A stretch of DNA of 64,000 nucleotides, taken from RUG12461 sp045657665 (lineage in GTDB: Bacteria; Bacillota; Clostridia; Lachnospirales; Lachnospiraceae). The stretch is from positions 186,001 through 250,000 of the forward strand of contig JAZOTN010000030.1 of the NCBI GenBank assembly GCA_045657665.1, written 5' to 3'. Position numbers and translations under genes: made by a program. The notes below the pieces were generated by a model, which worked only from the letters and a program-made list of their open reading frames with translations, had not been told where the DNA came from and did not search any database. How positions within the stretch are numbered: the stretch's first letter is position 1; every line of letters starts with the position of its first letter. Below are positions 52,683-61,100 of this stretch, piece by piece.

Positions 52683-53774
52683 ATGAATATGAAAAAAACG
52701 ATCAGTATGATCCTGGCGGCATCCATGCTGCTCATGACAGGGTGCAGTGTGAACAGTGATGATATGTCCGTCACGCTTTCTTCGGAAGAAGCTGCGGCGA
52801 TCATGGAGATCAATCAGGATGCCGCGGCACTGGCTTCTGAAGCGGAGGCAGATGAAACCATGACGTTTGTCCCGAAGGATGCAGAGCCGGACGAAGAATT
52901 GGCTGCTGCAGTCGAGGAAGCGGCAAAAAACGCGACGGCAGTGCAGAAGGAATATGATAATGTTGCCTATGCATCCCAGTCGCCCTCACAGGTCTGCGAT
53001 ATCAAGATCCCGGAAGGAGACGGGAAATTCCCCGTGATCGTCGTGATCCATGGCGGCGGCTTTGTCCTCGGAGATAAGAGTGATCCTGAGATGCAGCCGG
53101 TGATCGATGCGGCGATCGCACATGGCTATGCAGCCGTCAATGCCGAATACCGCGGTTATGATGAAGCGACTTTTCCCGGAGCAGTATCGGATATCAAGGG
53201 ACTCATCCGCTTTATCAAAGCGAATGCGGATCAGTATCAGTTTGATCCCGATCGCATTGTTGTGTGGGGGGCATCTGCGGGAGGATATCTTGCTGCTATG
53301 ACAGCGCTGACCTCCAATGTGCCAGAGCTTTCCGGAGATGTTACAGATTATGAGGGTTATGTCAGCAACGTACAGGCACTTGTTGATTATTTTGCACCGC
53401 TCAAATTCACGGCAACCAATGAATATTATCAGGAGGTCGGTATTTCTCCACAGCAGGATACATCGCTGATCAATTTTGAAACGGCTTTTCTCGGCTTTGA
53501 CATGAATACGGATCTTACAAGAGCAAATAAGAGCTGGTGGGGCACTTATGTGGATCAGCTTCCTCCGGGATTTGACATAAAGGTATGGATCTCTCACGGA
53601 ACGGCGGATACCAACGTGCCATATGCAGAATCCACGCATTTTGCGCGTGAACTGCAGACGATCCTTCCCGCAGAGCGGATTCATCTGGAACTGTTTGACG
53701 GAGCAACCCACACCGACACGGTATATTACCAGCCGGAGAATCTGGAAAAGATCTTCCAGTTTTTGGCGAATTAA
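52683..53774 (+). CDS. Lipoprotein alpha/beta-hydrolase (esterase)
   Basis: 363 residues from ATG 52683 with AGGAGA upstream; earlier in-frame starts lie in pckA and its terminator. Signal peptide with lipobox LLMTGC (Cys21), then an acidic linker. Alpha/beta-hydrolase core of the hormone-sensitive-lipase/BD-FAE type: VIHGGGFVLG (oxyanion), VWGASAGGYLAAM (Ser nucleophile), GTADTNVPY (Asp) and GATHTDTVYY (His). Likely an exported esterase acting on acetylated carbohydrates or similar. Confidence 0.82.
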   Translation: MNMKKTISMILAASMLLMTGCSVNSDDMSVTLSSEEAAAIMEINQDAAALASEAEADETMTFVPKDAEPDEELAAAVEEAAKNATAVQKEYDNVAYASQSPSQVCDIKIPEGDGKFPVIVVIHGGGFVLGDKSDPEMQPVIDAAIAHGYAAVNAEYRGYDEATFPGAVSDIKGLIRFIKANADQYQFDPDRIVVWGASAGGYLAAMTALTSNVPELSGDVTDYEGYVSNVQALVDYFAPLKFTATNEYYQEVGISPQQDTSLINFETAFLGFDMNTDLTRANKSWWGTYVDQLPPGFDIKVWISHGTADTNVPYAESTHFARELQTILPAERIHLELFDGATHTDTVYYQPENLEKIFQFLAN

Positions 53775-53777
53775 CGC

Positions 53778-53806
53778 TTGTGGAAATGGAGCCGAAAAGG
53801 TAAAAT
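53778..53806 (+). promoter_or_regulatory. Candidate promoter for 6S RNA
   Basis: TTGTGG (53778-53783, 3 of 6), 17-base spacer, TAAAAT (53801-53806, 5 of 6). Predicted start near 53813, fitting the 5' end of the RNA. Confidence 0.5.
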
Positions 53807-53812
53807 AGAAGA

Positions 53813-54000
53813 TAGAAAATCTGGGATGTTCGATACTCTTGCTTGTTTTGAACCTACATCTACTTTAAACGGGATACCTATTATGCCCGCACGGATGTCA
53901 GGCCTCAAATGATTTCAGTGGAAGGCAGAAGTGCGGCTGCGGTCACCCACCTGGCTTTGCGCTAGGAGTCAAAAAAGCAGGAAACGGCATCCCGGATTGT
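53813..54000 (+). ncRNA. ssrS: 6S RNA
   Basis: About 185 nt. The 5' and 3' ends pair as AATCTGGGATG (53818-53828) with CATCCCGGATT (53988-53998), with one G-T pair. GATGTTCG at the start and CGGCATCCCGG at the end match the closing arm of 6S RNA, including E. coli's. A large internal bubble and an apical arm (CCGCAC 53887-53892 with GTGCGG 53931-53936) follow the 6S plan of mimicking an open promoter to hold sigma-A RNA polymerase. The 53775-54050 gap is otherwise empty of genes. Confidence 0.85.
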
Positions 54001-54009
54001 TATGTAACG

Positions 54010-54030
54010 GACGCTTTCGTAAGCGTCTTC
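54010..54030 (+). terminator. Hairpin after 6S RNA, possible terminator
   Basis: GACGCTT (54010-54016) with AAGCGTC (54021-54027), loop TCGT, followed by a weak T-containing stretch. It could end 6S RNA or lie in the pheS leader. Confidence 0.4.
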
Positions 54031-54050
54031 ATGTCTGTAAGGAGTCAGCT

Positions 54051-55073
54051 ATGATAAAAGAAAAACTCGAGGAAATCCGGTCAAAAGCCATCGACCGTAT
54101 CGCAAAGAGTGAAGACCTTGAAAAACTGAACGAGATCCGTGTTTCCGTTCTCGGGAAAAAAGGCGAATTGACGACTCTTCTAAAGGGAATGAAAGATATC
54201 CCGCCCGAAGAGCGCCCGGCATTCGGAGAGCTCCTCAACGATACGCGGAATATGATCGAGAAAAAACTGGAAGAGACGAAGACGCGCCTTGAAAACGCAG
54301 CGATGGAGCTCCGGCTGAAGGACGAGATCATAGATGTCACGCTTCCTGCGAAAAGAAATCCCGTGGGGCATTCCCACCCGAACAAGATCGTACAGGATCA
54401 GGTGGAAGAGATTTTCCTCGGAATGGGTTATGAGGTGGCATCCGGACCGGAGATCGAATTCGATTACTACAACTTCGAAGCACTGAATATCCCTTCAAAC
54501 CATCCGGCAAGGGACGAACAGGATACCTTTTATATCAACGACCGGATCCTTCTTCGTACACAGACTTCTCCCGTGCAGGTGCGAGTCATGGAAAAAGGGA
54601 GGCTCCCCATTCGCATGATCGCACCGGGGCGCGTATTCCGTTCGGATGAAGTGGATGCCACCCATTCGCCTTCGTTCCACCAGATTGAAGGAATGGTGAT
54701 CGATAAGAATATTACTTTTGCGGATCTTAAAGGAACACTGGCAGAGTTCGCGCGAGAGCTTTTCGGTGAAGATACGAAGGTGAAATTCCGTCCGCATCAC
54801 TTCCCGTTTACGGAGCCCTCTGCGGAAATGGATGTCAGCTGTTTTAAATGCGGCGGAAAGGGATGCCGATTTTGCAAGGGAGAAGGCTGGATTGAGATCC
54901 TCGGCTGTGGTATGGTGCATCCGAAGGTGCTCAAAATGAGCGGCATTGATCCGGATGAATATTCGGGCTTTGCCTTCGGGATCGGTCTGGAGCGGATCAC
55001 GCTTCTCAAATACGAGATCGACGATATGCGTCTTCTCTACGAAAACGATATTCGGTTTTTAAATCAGTTCTGA
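54051..55073 (+). CDS. pheS: Phenylalanyl-tRNA synthetase alpha subunit
   Basis: 340 residues from ATG 54051 with AAGGAG upstream; the open frame back to 53931 runs through 6S RNA and is rejected. N-terminal coiled coil, then the class II catalytic core: NPVGHSHPNKIVQDQVEEIF (motif 1 region), GRVFRSDEVDATHSPSFHQ (motif 2) and FGIGLERITLLKY (motif 3). It forms an (alpha-beta)2 enzyme with pheT, 14 bases downstream. Confidence 0.97.
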   Translation: MIKEKLEEIRSKAIDRIAKSEDLEKLNEIRVSVLGKKGELTTLLKGMKDIPPEERPAFGELLNDTRNMIEKKLEETKTRLENAAMELRLKDEIIDVTLPAKRNPVGHSHPNKIVQDQVEEIFLGMGYEVASGPEIEFDYYNFEALNIPSNHPARDEQDTFYINDRILLRTQTSPVQVRVMEKGRLPIRMIAPGRVFRSDEVDATHSPSFHQIEGMVIDKNITFADLKGTLAEFARELFGEDTKVKFRPHHFPFTEPSAEMDVSCFKCGGKGCRFCKGEGWIEILGCGMVHPKVLKMSGIDPDEYSGFAFGIGLERITLLKYEIDDMRLLYENDIRFLNQF

Positions 55074-55087
55074 AAGGATAAAAAGGA

Positions 55088-57538
55088 ATGGTAACATCAC
55101 TAAATTGGATCAAAGACCTTGTTCCGGGGCTTGATGTATCGCCGCAGGAATACCGTGATGCGATGACGCTTTCCGGTTCCAAAGTGGAAGGCGTGACGAT
55201 GATGGATCAGGATCTAGAAAAGATCGTGGTCGGGCAGATTGAAAAGATCACTCCGCATCCTGACGCAGACAGGCTTGTTGTGTGCCAGGTAAATATCGGA
55301 ACGGAAGTTGTTCAGATCGTCACCGGAGCGAAAAACGTAAAGGAAGGACAGAAGGTTCCGGTCGTGCTTGACGGCGGAAGAGTCGCCGGTGGACATGACG
55401 GCGTGAAGACACCAGGCGGCATTAAGATCAAGAAAGGAAAGCTACGCGGCGTGGAGTCTGCCGGAATGATGTGCTCCATCGAAGAGCTGGGAAGTGACCG
55501 CAATATGTTCCCCGAAGCACCAGAGGATGGCATCTATATTCTCCCGGAAGATACCAAAGTCGGTGCAGATGCGATTGCACTTTTCGGGATGAATGATGCC
55601 GTTGTGGAATATGAGATCACGAGCAACCGAGTGGACTGCTTTTCGGTCATCGGAATTGCAAGAGAGGCCGCGGCTACTTTTGAAAAGGATTTCTGTCCGC
55701 CCGTTGTAAAGGAAACCGGGAATCAGGAAGATGTGAAGGACTTTATTTCCGTTGAAGTGAAGGATCCCGCACTCTGCAAAAGGTATTGTGCAAGAGTCGT
55801 AAAAAACGTGAAGATCGGACCGTCTCCGGAGTGGATGAAGCAGCGTCTTCGTGCTCACGGTATCCGTCCGATCAATAATTACGTTGATATCACAAATTAC
55901 GTCATGGAAGAATTCGGGCAGCCGATGCATGCCTTCGATCTGGATACGATCGCAGGGAAAAAGATTGTTGTGAAGCGTGCAGAGAACGGACAGAAATTTG
56001 TAACGCTGGACGGACAGGAAAGGACGCTTACCGATTCCATCCTGACGATCTGCGACGGAGAAAAAGCTGTTGCGCTCGGCGGCATCATGGGAGGGGAAAA
56101 CTCCATGATCACCGATAATGTCAAAACAGTTTTGTTTGAGGCGGCAAACTTTGACGGAACCAATATCCGTCTTTCCAGCAAAAAGATCGGACTTCGCACG
56201 GATGCTTCCTCGAAGTTTGAAAAAGGACTGGATCCGGACAACGCGCTGCTTGCCATGAACCGGGCATGCCAGCTTGTGGAAGAACTGGGCTGCGGCGAGG
56301 TGGTCGGCGGTGTTGTGGATGTATATGCGGGAGGACTCTCCGAACATCATATTCCGTTTGATGCGGACTGGATTAACCGGTTCCTCGGCACAGAGATCCC
56401 TCGTGACGTTATGGTCTCTTATCTCAAGAGGCTTGAGATCCGCCTTGATGACGAAAAAGGTGAAGTGATCTGCCCGGCATGGAGACAGGATCTTCTTTCG
56501 GCTGCGGATGTTGCGGAAGAGGTGGCGCGTTTTTACGGCTATGACAAGATACCCGTGACGCTGCCCGCAGGTGAGATGGTTTCCGGCGGACGCACGGCGA
56601 TGATGAAGCTGGAGCGTATCGCACGAAATGTTGCGGAATACAACGGATTTTCCCAGATCATGAACTATTCTTTCGAAAGCCCGAAGGTGTTTGATAAGCT
56701 TTTGATCCCTTCTGAAACGGGAGAGTATCAGGATGCGGCTATCCGGCAGGCGGTGCCGATCATCAATCCTCTCGGCGAGGATTTTTCGATCATGCGGACG
56801 ATATCTCTGAACGGAATGCTCACGAGTCTTAGCACCAATGCAAACCGGCGCAACAAAAATGTCCGGCTTTATGAGCTTGCGAATATATATCTTCCGGAGT
56901 CACTCCCTGTCACCGACGCTCTTCCCGATGAGAGGATGCAGTTCACGCTTGGTATGTATGGCGAAGGAGGCTTCTTTGATCTCAAGGGAGTTGTACTTGA
57001 ATTCCTCGAGGAGGCAGGCCTTACGGCTCTTCCGCGGTTTACTTCCGAGATGAAGGATCTGGAGCGTCCGTATCTCCATCCCGGTCGGAAAGCGGATATC
57101 CTGTATCAGGAGCAGAGGATCGGCTTTATCGGTGAGCTTCATCCGCTTGTGACAAAGGCCTATGATATCAGAGAACGTGTGACGGTTGCCGTGCTCGATC
57201 TCCCGGTGGTGCTTTCACAGAGTAAGAATGTCGAGAAGAAATATCATCCGGTTTCGAATTTTCCTGCTGTGACAAGAGATATCTCGCTTGTGGTACCGAA
57301 AACCATCCCGGTAGGTGATATCGAGGAGCGGATACGCACCAAAGCAGGAACACATTTTGAGAGTCTTACACTCTTTGATGTGTATGAAGGGGCACAGATT
57401 GACGAGGGTTTTAAGTCGGTATCTTATTCCCTGACATTCCGAGGGCAGGAGAAAACGCTTGAAGAAGATGAGGTCGTCGGTGCGATGGACCGTATCATGA
57501 AAGAACTCTCCGGGATGGGAATCACATTGAGGACATAA
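55088..57538 (+). CDS. pheT: Phenylalanyl-tRNA synthetase beta subunit
   Basis: 816 residues. An EMAP-like tRNA-binding domain is at about 40-150 (QIEKITPHPDADRLVVCQVN), followed by B3/B4 editing domains (TNRVDCFSVIGIAREAA and ITNYVMEEFGQPMHAFD), B5, a catalytic-like core and a C-terminal anticodon-binding FDX-ACB domain (SNFPAVTRDISLVVP). It holds editing activity for mischarged Tyr. GGATAAAAAGG precedes the ATG. queA follows after 7 bases. Confidence 0.96.
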   Translation: MVTSLNWIKDLVPGLDVSPQEYRDAMTLSGSKVEGVTMMDQDLEKIVVGQIEKITPHPDADRLVVCQVNIGTEVVQIVTGAKNVKEGQKVPVVLDGGRVAGGHDGVKTPGGIKIKKGKLRGVESAGMMCSIEELGSDRNMFPEAPEDGIYILPEDTKVGADAIALFGMNDAVVEYEITSNRVDCFSVIGIAREAAATFEKDFCPPVVKETGNQEDVKDFISVEVKDPALCKRYCARVVKNVKIGPSPEWMKQRLRAHGIRPINNYVDITNYVMEEFGQPMHAFDLDTIAGKKIVVKRAENGQKFVTLDGQERTLTDSILTICDGEKAVALGGIMGGENSMITDNVKTVLFEAANFDGTNIRLSSKKIGLRTDASSKFEKGLDPDNALLAMNRACQLVEELGCGEVVGGVVDVYAGGLSEHHIPFDADWINRFLGTEIPRDVMVSYLKRLEIRLDDEKGEVICPAWRQDLLSAADVAEEVARFYGYDKIPVTLPAGEMVSGGRTAMMKLERIARNVAEYNGFSQIMNYSFESPKVFDKLLIPSETGEYQDAAIRQAVPIINPLGEDFSIMRTISLNGMLTSLSTNANRRNKNVRLYELANIYLPESLPVTDALPDERMQFTLGMYGEGGFFDLKGVVLEFLEEAGLTALPRFTSEMKDLERPYLHPGRKADILYQEQRIGFIGELHPLVTKAYDIRERVTVAVLDLPVVLSQSKNVEKKYHPVSNFPAVTRDISLVVPKTIPVGDIEERIRTKAGTHFESLTLFDVYEGAQIDEGFKSVSYSLTFRGQEKTLEEDEVVGAMDRIMKELSGMGITLRT

Positions 57539-57545
57539 AAGGCAC

Positions 57546-58571
57546 ATGAATACATCTGATTTTTATTATGAGCTTCCGGAGGAGCTTATCGCACAGGATC
57601 CACTTCCGGACCGAAGCGCATCAAGATTAATGGTGCTGGATAAAGAGAGCGGCGGAGTCACCCACCGCTCTTTTCGTGATATCATATCATATCTTAATCC
57701 CGGGGACTGCCTTGTTCTTAATAATACGCGGGTTCTTCCGGCAAGGCTTCTCGGTGAAAAGAAAGACACAGGAGCTGTCGTTGAGATTCTTCTTCTTAAG
57801 AGACAGTCGATCAAGTCCTGGGAAACGCTCGTACGTCCCGGGAAAAAGCTGCGGGAAGGAGCGGAGGTGAGCTTCGGGAACGGGCTTCTTACCGGAAAGA
57901 TCATGAAGGTGCTTCCTGATGGCAACAGAATTGTGGAATTCGCCTTTGAGGGTGTTTTTGAAGAGCTTCTTGACACACTGGGGCAGATGCCGCTTCCGCC
58001 ATATATCACACATGAGCTTCATGACAGAGAGCGGTACCAGACCGTTTACGCGAAAAAAGACGGGAGCGCAGCAGCTCCGACCGCTGGTTTGCATTTTACA
58101 AAGGAACTGCTGTCTTCAATCCGGGATAACGGCATTTCAATCGCTGAAATCACGCTTCACGTCGGACTTGGGACGTTTCGACCTGTTAAGGCTGAAAAGA
58201 TCGAGGATCATGAAATGCATACAGAATACTATGAGATCGGTAAAGAGGCTGCGGAATTGATCAACCGGGCAAAGGAAGAGGGGCACCGTATCATTGCCGT
58301 CGGAACGACATCAACGAGGACCCTCGAATCCGCTGCAGATGAAAACGGAAAGCTGACAGAAAAAAAAGGCTGGACAGACATTTTTATATATCCCGGGTAT
58401 TCGTTCCGGGTGATTGATGGCCTGATCACGAACTTTCATCTTCCGGAATCCACGCTGATCATGCTGGTGTCAGCGCTTGCCGGCAGGGAAAATGTACTTG
58501 CCGCATATCAAAAGGCTGTAGATGAGAGATATCGCTTTTTCAGCTTTGGTGATGCGATGCTCATTATCTGA
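57546..58571 (+). CDS. queA: tRNA preQ1(34) S-adenosylmethionine ribosyltransferase-isomerase
   Basis: 341 residues. Transfers the ribosyl part of SAM to preQ1 in tRNA to make epoxyqueuosine, the substrate of QueH. Family signatures: YELPEELIAQDPLPDRSAS, LNNTRVLPARLLG, GAAAPTAGLHFT-like (SAAAPTAGLHFTKELL), HVGLGTFRPVK and TNFHLPESTLIMLVSA. It follows pheT by 7 bases. tgt, its usual partner, is not within the window. Confidence 0.96.
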   Translation: MNTSDFYYELPEELIAQDPLPDRSASRLMVLDKESGGVTHRSFRDIISYLNPGDCLVLNNTRVLPARLLGEKKDTGAVVEILLLKRQSIKSWETLVRPGKKLREGAEVSFGNGLLTGKIMKVLPDGNRIVEFAFEGVFEELLDTLGQMPLPPYITHELHDRERYQTVYAKKDGSAAAPTAGLHFTKELLSSIRDNGISIAEITLHVGLGTFRPVKAEKIEDHEMHTEYYEIGKEAAELINRAKEEGHRIIAVGTTSTRTLESAADENGKLTEKKGWTDIFIYPGYSFRVIDGLITNFHLPESTLIMLVSALAGRENVLAAYQKAVDERYRFFSFGDAMLII

Positions 58572-58600
58572 TTGCATCGACAATGCATTTGCGGTAAAAT
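58572..58600 (+). promoter_or_regulatory. Candidate promoter for the c-di-GMP gene group
   Basis: TTGCAT (58572-58577, 3 of 6), 17-base spacer, TAAAAT (58595-58600, 5 of 6), directly after queA. Leader of about 20 nt with GGAGG. Confidence 0.42.
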
Positions 58601-58624
58601 AGTTATGTATTGCGGAGGGGAGTT

Positions 58625-58966
58625 ATGGAAGAAAAAAGAAAACACAAACGTCTGGAGCTTGACGTCGCGATCCAGCTGGAGAGGATCGACCAGGACGGCA
58701 TTACAACGCTCCGTTTTTTTCATGTAAATGTCGGTGACATTTCAAGGTCAGGTATTTCTTTTATCACAGACCACGAAATGGCGATCGGTACTTATTATGA
58801 TACACGGATTCAGATCTGGACCAAAGAGGTCATAGATGCCGTGATCGAGATCGTACGGGCCGAAAAACTTGCAGATGGCAGAAATAAATACGGCTGTGAG
58901 TTTATCGGACTCAGTGATACAGATGCGCTGAAGATTGATATCTATCAGATCTTCAACGAAGTCTGA
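58625..58966 (+). CDS. PilZ domain protein (c-di-GMP receptor)
   Basis: 113 residues from ATG 58625, GGAGG at 58614-58618; the upstream ATG at 58610 precedes that site. PilZ signature: RKHKR (RxxxR) at the N terminus and DISRSG ((D/N)xSxxG) at about residue 40, both intact, so c-di-GMP binding is expected. Single-domain PilZ. It leads the group with GGDEF and HD-GYP genes; an effector for whatever output they regulate is likely. Confidence 0.87.
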   Translation: MEEKRKHKRLELDVAIQLERIDQDGITTLRFFHVNVGDISRSGISFITDHEMAIGTYYDTRIQIWTKEVIDAVIEIVRAEKLADGRNKYGCEFIGLSDTDALKIDIYQIFNEV

Positions 58967-58999
58967 TCTTTTTGGGGTGGCAAACAGGGGAGAACTTCC

Positions 59000-60172
59000 A
59001 TGAATCGTAGAAGCCTGAATTATTACGGTTATGATAAGGAAACCTATATCCGGTGTGCGGATCTGATCCGCTCCACGAACCGCAGACACCTGGAGTATGT
59101 CAATGTATGGTTTCTCCTGCTCAATACGATGTTTATTGTGTTCTCTCTACTCAATGTATTCGGGGTGGATCCGTCGAATTTTACTTTTCACCTCACGTTT
59201 ATGCTCATCGCTCTGGCAATGGAGTTTGTGCTTCATTTGGCAAAACGCTTTTCCGTTCAATATGTCCGTCTCTTTGTTGTGTGCGAATTTGCGGTTCTGA
59301 TCAGTTTCGGGACCCTTTCCTCAAATGCGCAGCCTTATATGGCTGCATTGATGTTTCCTGTGCTGATCGTTTTGATCGGTGTTTCGTTCATCGATCAGAT
59401 GCTTACGATCTCGGTGATCCTTCTGGCGTCGTCCGTGATCTTTCTTATTTTTTCTTATCAGATCAAAGCCCTCTCCATTTTTTATCAGGATTTTTATAAC
59501 ACGCTGATCTTCCTCAGCCTTGCACTGACGCTTCACTTTGCATTCCAGCGGACCCGCATGCAGCAATTTGAGACCTATCAGAAAAATGTGATGATTCAGC
59601 AGGAACTCGAAATCAAGTCCAGCTTTGATGCATTGACATCTCTTTTGAACCGCGGCAGATTCTTTACACTTGCCGGAGAAGTCCTTCATGGACCGCATGA
59701 TGAATATATGGCAGTGTGTCTTCTTGATCTGGACGGATTCAAACAGATCAATGACAGGCTTGGTCATCAGATGGGAGACAAGGCGATCCAGATCGCAGGT
59801 CAGACGATCCTTGAAACCCTCGAGATCGATCTTTCCGAGAAATGGTCATTTCCGGAAAAGGTGATCAGGGAACAATTAAGTTTTGCAGGGAGACTTGGCG
59901 GGGATGAATTCGTGATCTTTCTGCGAGGTGCCGAAAAGAAGGAGCGGCTCAACGACCTGCTCGCTCAGATGCTTTCACGTCTCAACAAGGTCACTTTCGG
60001 GGAACTTAAGGGGATCGAGGCTTCTTTTGGCGTTGTAGAGATCGGATCGGAAGATCACGACATAGACAAAATATACAATCGGGCGGATGATGCCCTGTAT
60101 GCTTCGAAACGTGCAGGAAAGAACCGCATTACCTTCAGCGAAATAACAGCGCAGGAAGGAGTCGCTTCATGA
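59000..60172 (+). CDS. Membrane-bound diguanylate cyclase (GGDEF)
   Basis: 390 residues. Six hydrophobic segments between about 33 and 185 form a membrane domain, followed by a short coiled link and a GGDEF domain (about 205-380) with FDALTSLLNR, LLDLDGFKQINDRLGH and GRLGGDEFVIFLRG (GGDEF at 300-304). The active motif is intact. The inhibitory I-site RxxD is absent (EQLS in its place), so feedback by c-di-GMP may be weak. It overlaps the HD-GYP gene by 4 bases. Confidence 0.9.
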   Translation: MNRRSLNYYGYDKETYIRCADLIRSTNRRHLEYVNVWFLLLNTMFIVFSLLNVFGVDPSNFTFHLTFMLIALAMEFVLHLAKRFSVQYVRLFVVCEFAVLISFGTLSSNAQPYMAALMFPVLIVLIGVSFIDQMLTISVILLASSVIFLIFSYQIKALSIFYQDFYNTLIFLSLALTLHFAFQRTRMQQFETYQKNVMIQQELEIKSSFDALTSLLNRGRFFTLAGEVLHGPHDEYMAVCLLDLDGFKQINDRLGHQMGDKAIQIAGQTILETLEIDLSEKWSFPEKVIREQLSFAGRLGGDEFVIFLRGAEKKERLNDLLAQMLSRLNKVTFGELKGIEASFGVVEIGSEDHDIDKIYNRADDALYASKRAGKNRITFSEITAQEGVAS

Positions 60173-61086
60173 TCATTCTCGGTTTTATCCTAATGCTCAT
60201 CAACGTGTGTATCTGCATATACATGTTTCATATCAAGCAGGATGTTCTCGGCAGCAATAAAAGTGACCGTATTCTTGCTGTCATTCTGGAGTCGGTATTG
60301 GTATTCATCTGCATCTTTTTCTGGTGGATCAGCACGAAATCGTTTTATTCTCCGCTGATCGGGGCGCTGCTGCTCGGTACGAGTGCGCTGGTGACATTCC
60401 TGCTTTACTTCAGTGTACATCTCTCCTCCAGCGTCAAGGTACGGACAAAAGAAATATCGGAAGCGCTGGTCGGTATCCTGGATGCGGGAGACTCCAATCT
60501 GGACGGGCATTCGCTTCATGTGTGTTACCTTACAATGATGCTGTATGATAACCTTCCGATCCATTACAGAGCTCAGATCAACGAGGAAAACCTGCGGTTT
60601 GCCGCGCTTTTTCATGACCTCGGCAAGCTCGGGATCCCGGGAAAGATCCTGAATAAGCCTGGAAAACTGGAAGGAGAAGAGTGGATATCCATGAAACGCC
60701 ATCCGGAGATCGGAGTGGAGATCTTAAAGCCGATCCAGAGTTTTGATGCGGTTTCCGATTGGATCCTTTATCATCATGAACGGATGGATGGAAACGGGTA
60801 TCATCATCTGAAGGGGGATGAGATCCCTCTGGCAGCACGCATCATTGCGGTTGCGGATACCTATTCTGCTGTTTTTATGGCGAGATCCTATAAAGCGAAA
60901 AGAACTCATGAGGAATCCATTGTGATCGTTAAAATGGCTGCCGGAGCACAGCTGGATCCCGAACTGGTGGAGATTTTCTGCTCAATTCCGTCAGAAAGGT
61001 TTGAGCATTGTGCGGAGATTGTCAGGAAACGGATGAAGTCCTATCTGCAGGAAAACTTCCGTGAGAATAAAGCACTCAATATTTAG
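60169..61086 (+). CDS. Membrane-bound HD-GYP type phosphodiesterase
   Basis: 305 residues. Three hydrophobic segments (about 3-20, 34-54, 61-83) precede an HD-GYP domain: HDLGKLGIPGKILNKPGK at 149-166 and YHHERMDGNGYHH at 201-213. The family motif GYP reads GYH here, and the HD residues and downstream AVADTYSAV are intact. These enzymes break c-di-GMP to pGpG or GMP. The neighbouring GGDEF gene makes the substrate, so both act at the membrane. It ends 14 bases before the dctP-like gene. Confidence 0.85.
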   Translation: MIILGFILMLINVCICIYMFHIKQDVLGSNKSDRILAVILESVLVFICIFFWWISTKSFYSPLIGALLLGTSALVTFLLYFSVHLSSSVKVRTKEISEALVGILDAGDSNLDGHSLHVCYLTMMLYDNLPIHYRAQINEENLRFAALFHDLGKLGIPGKILNKPGKLEGEEWISMKRHPEIGVEILKPIQSFDAVSDWILYHHERMDGNGYHHLKGDEIPLAARIIAVADTYSAVFMARSYKAKRTHEESIVIVKMAAGAQLDPELVEIFCSIPSERFEHCAEIVRKRMKSYLQENFRENKALNI

Positions 61087-61100
61087 GGAGGATTTTGAAC

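Noticed and set aside
53931..54050. N-terminal extension of pheS to 53931
   Set aside because: Lies inside 6S RNA; the ATG at 54051 has a ribosome site and the usual PheS start.
53775..54050. T-box leader before pheST
   Set aside because: No T-box sequence seen and the gap is filled by 6S RNA.
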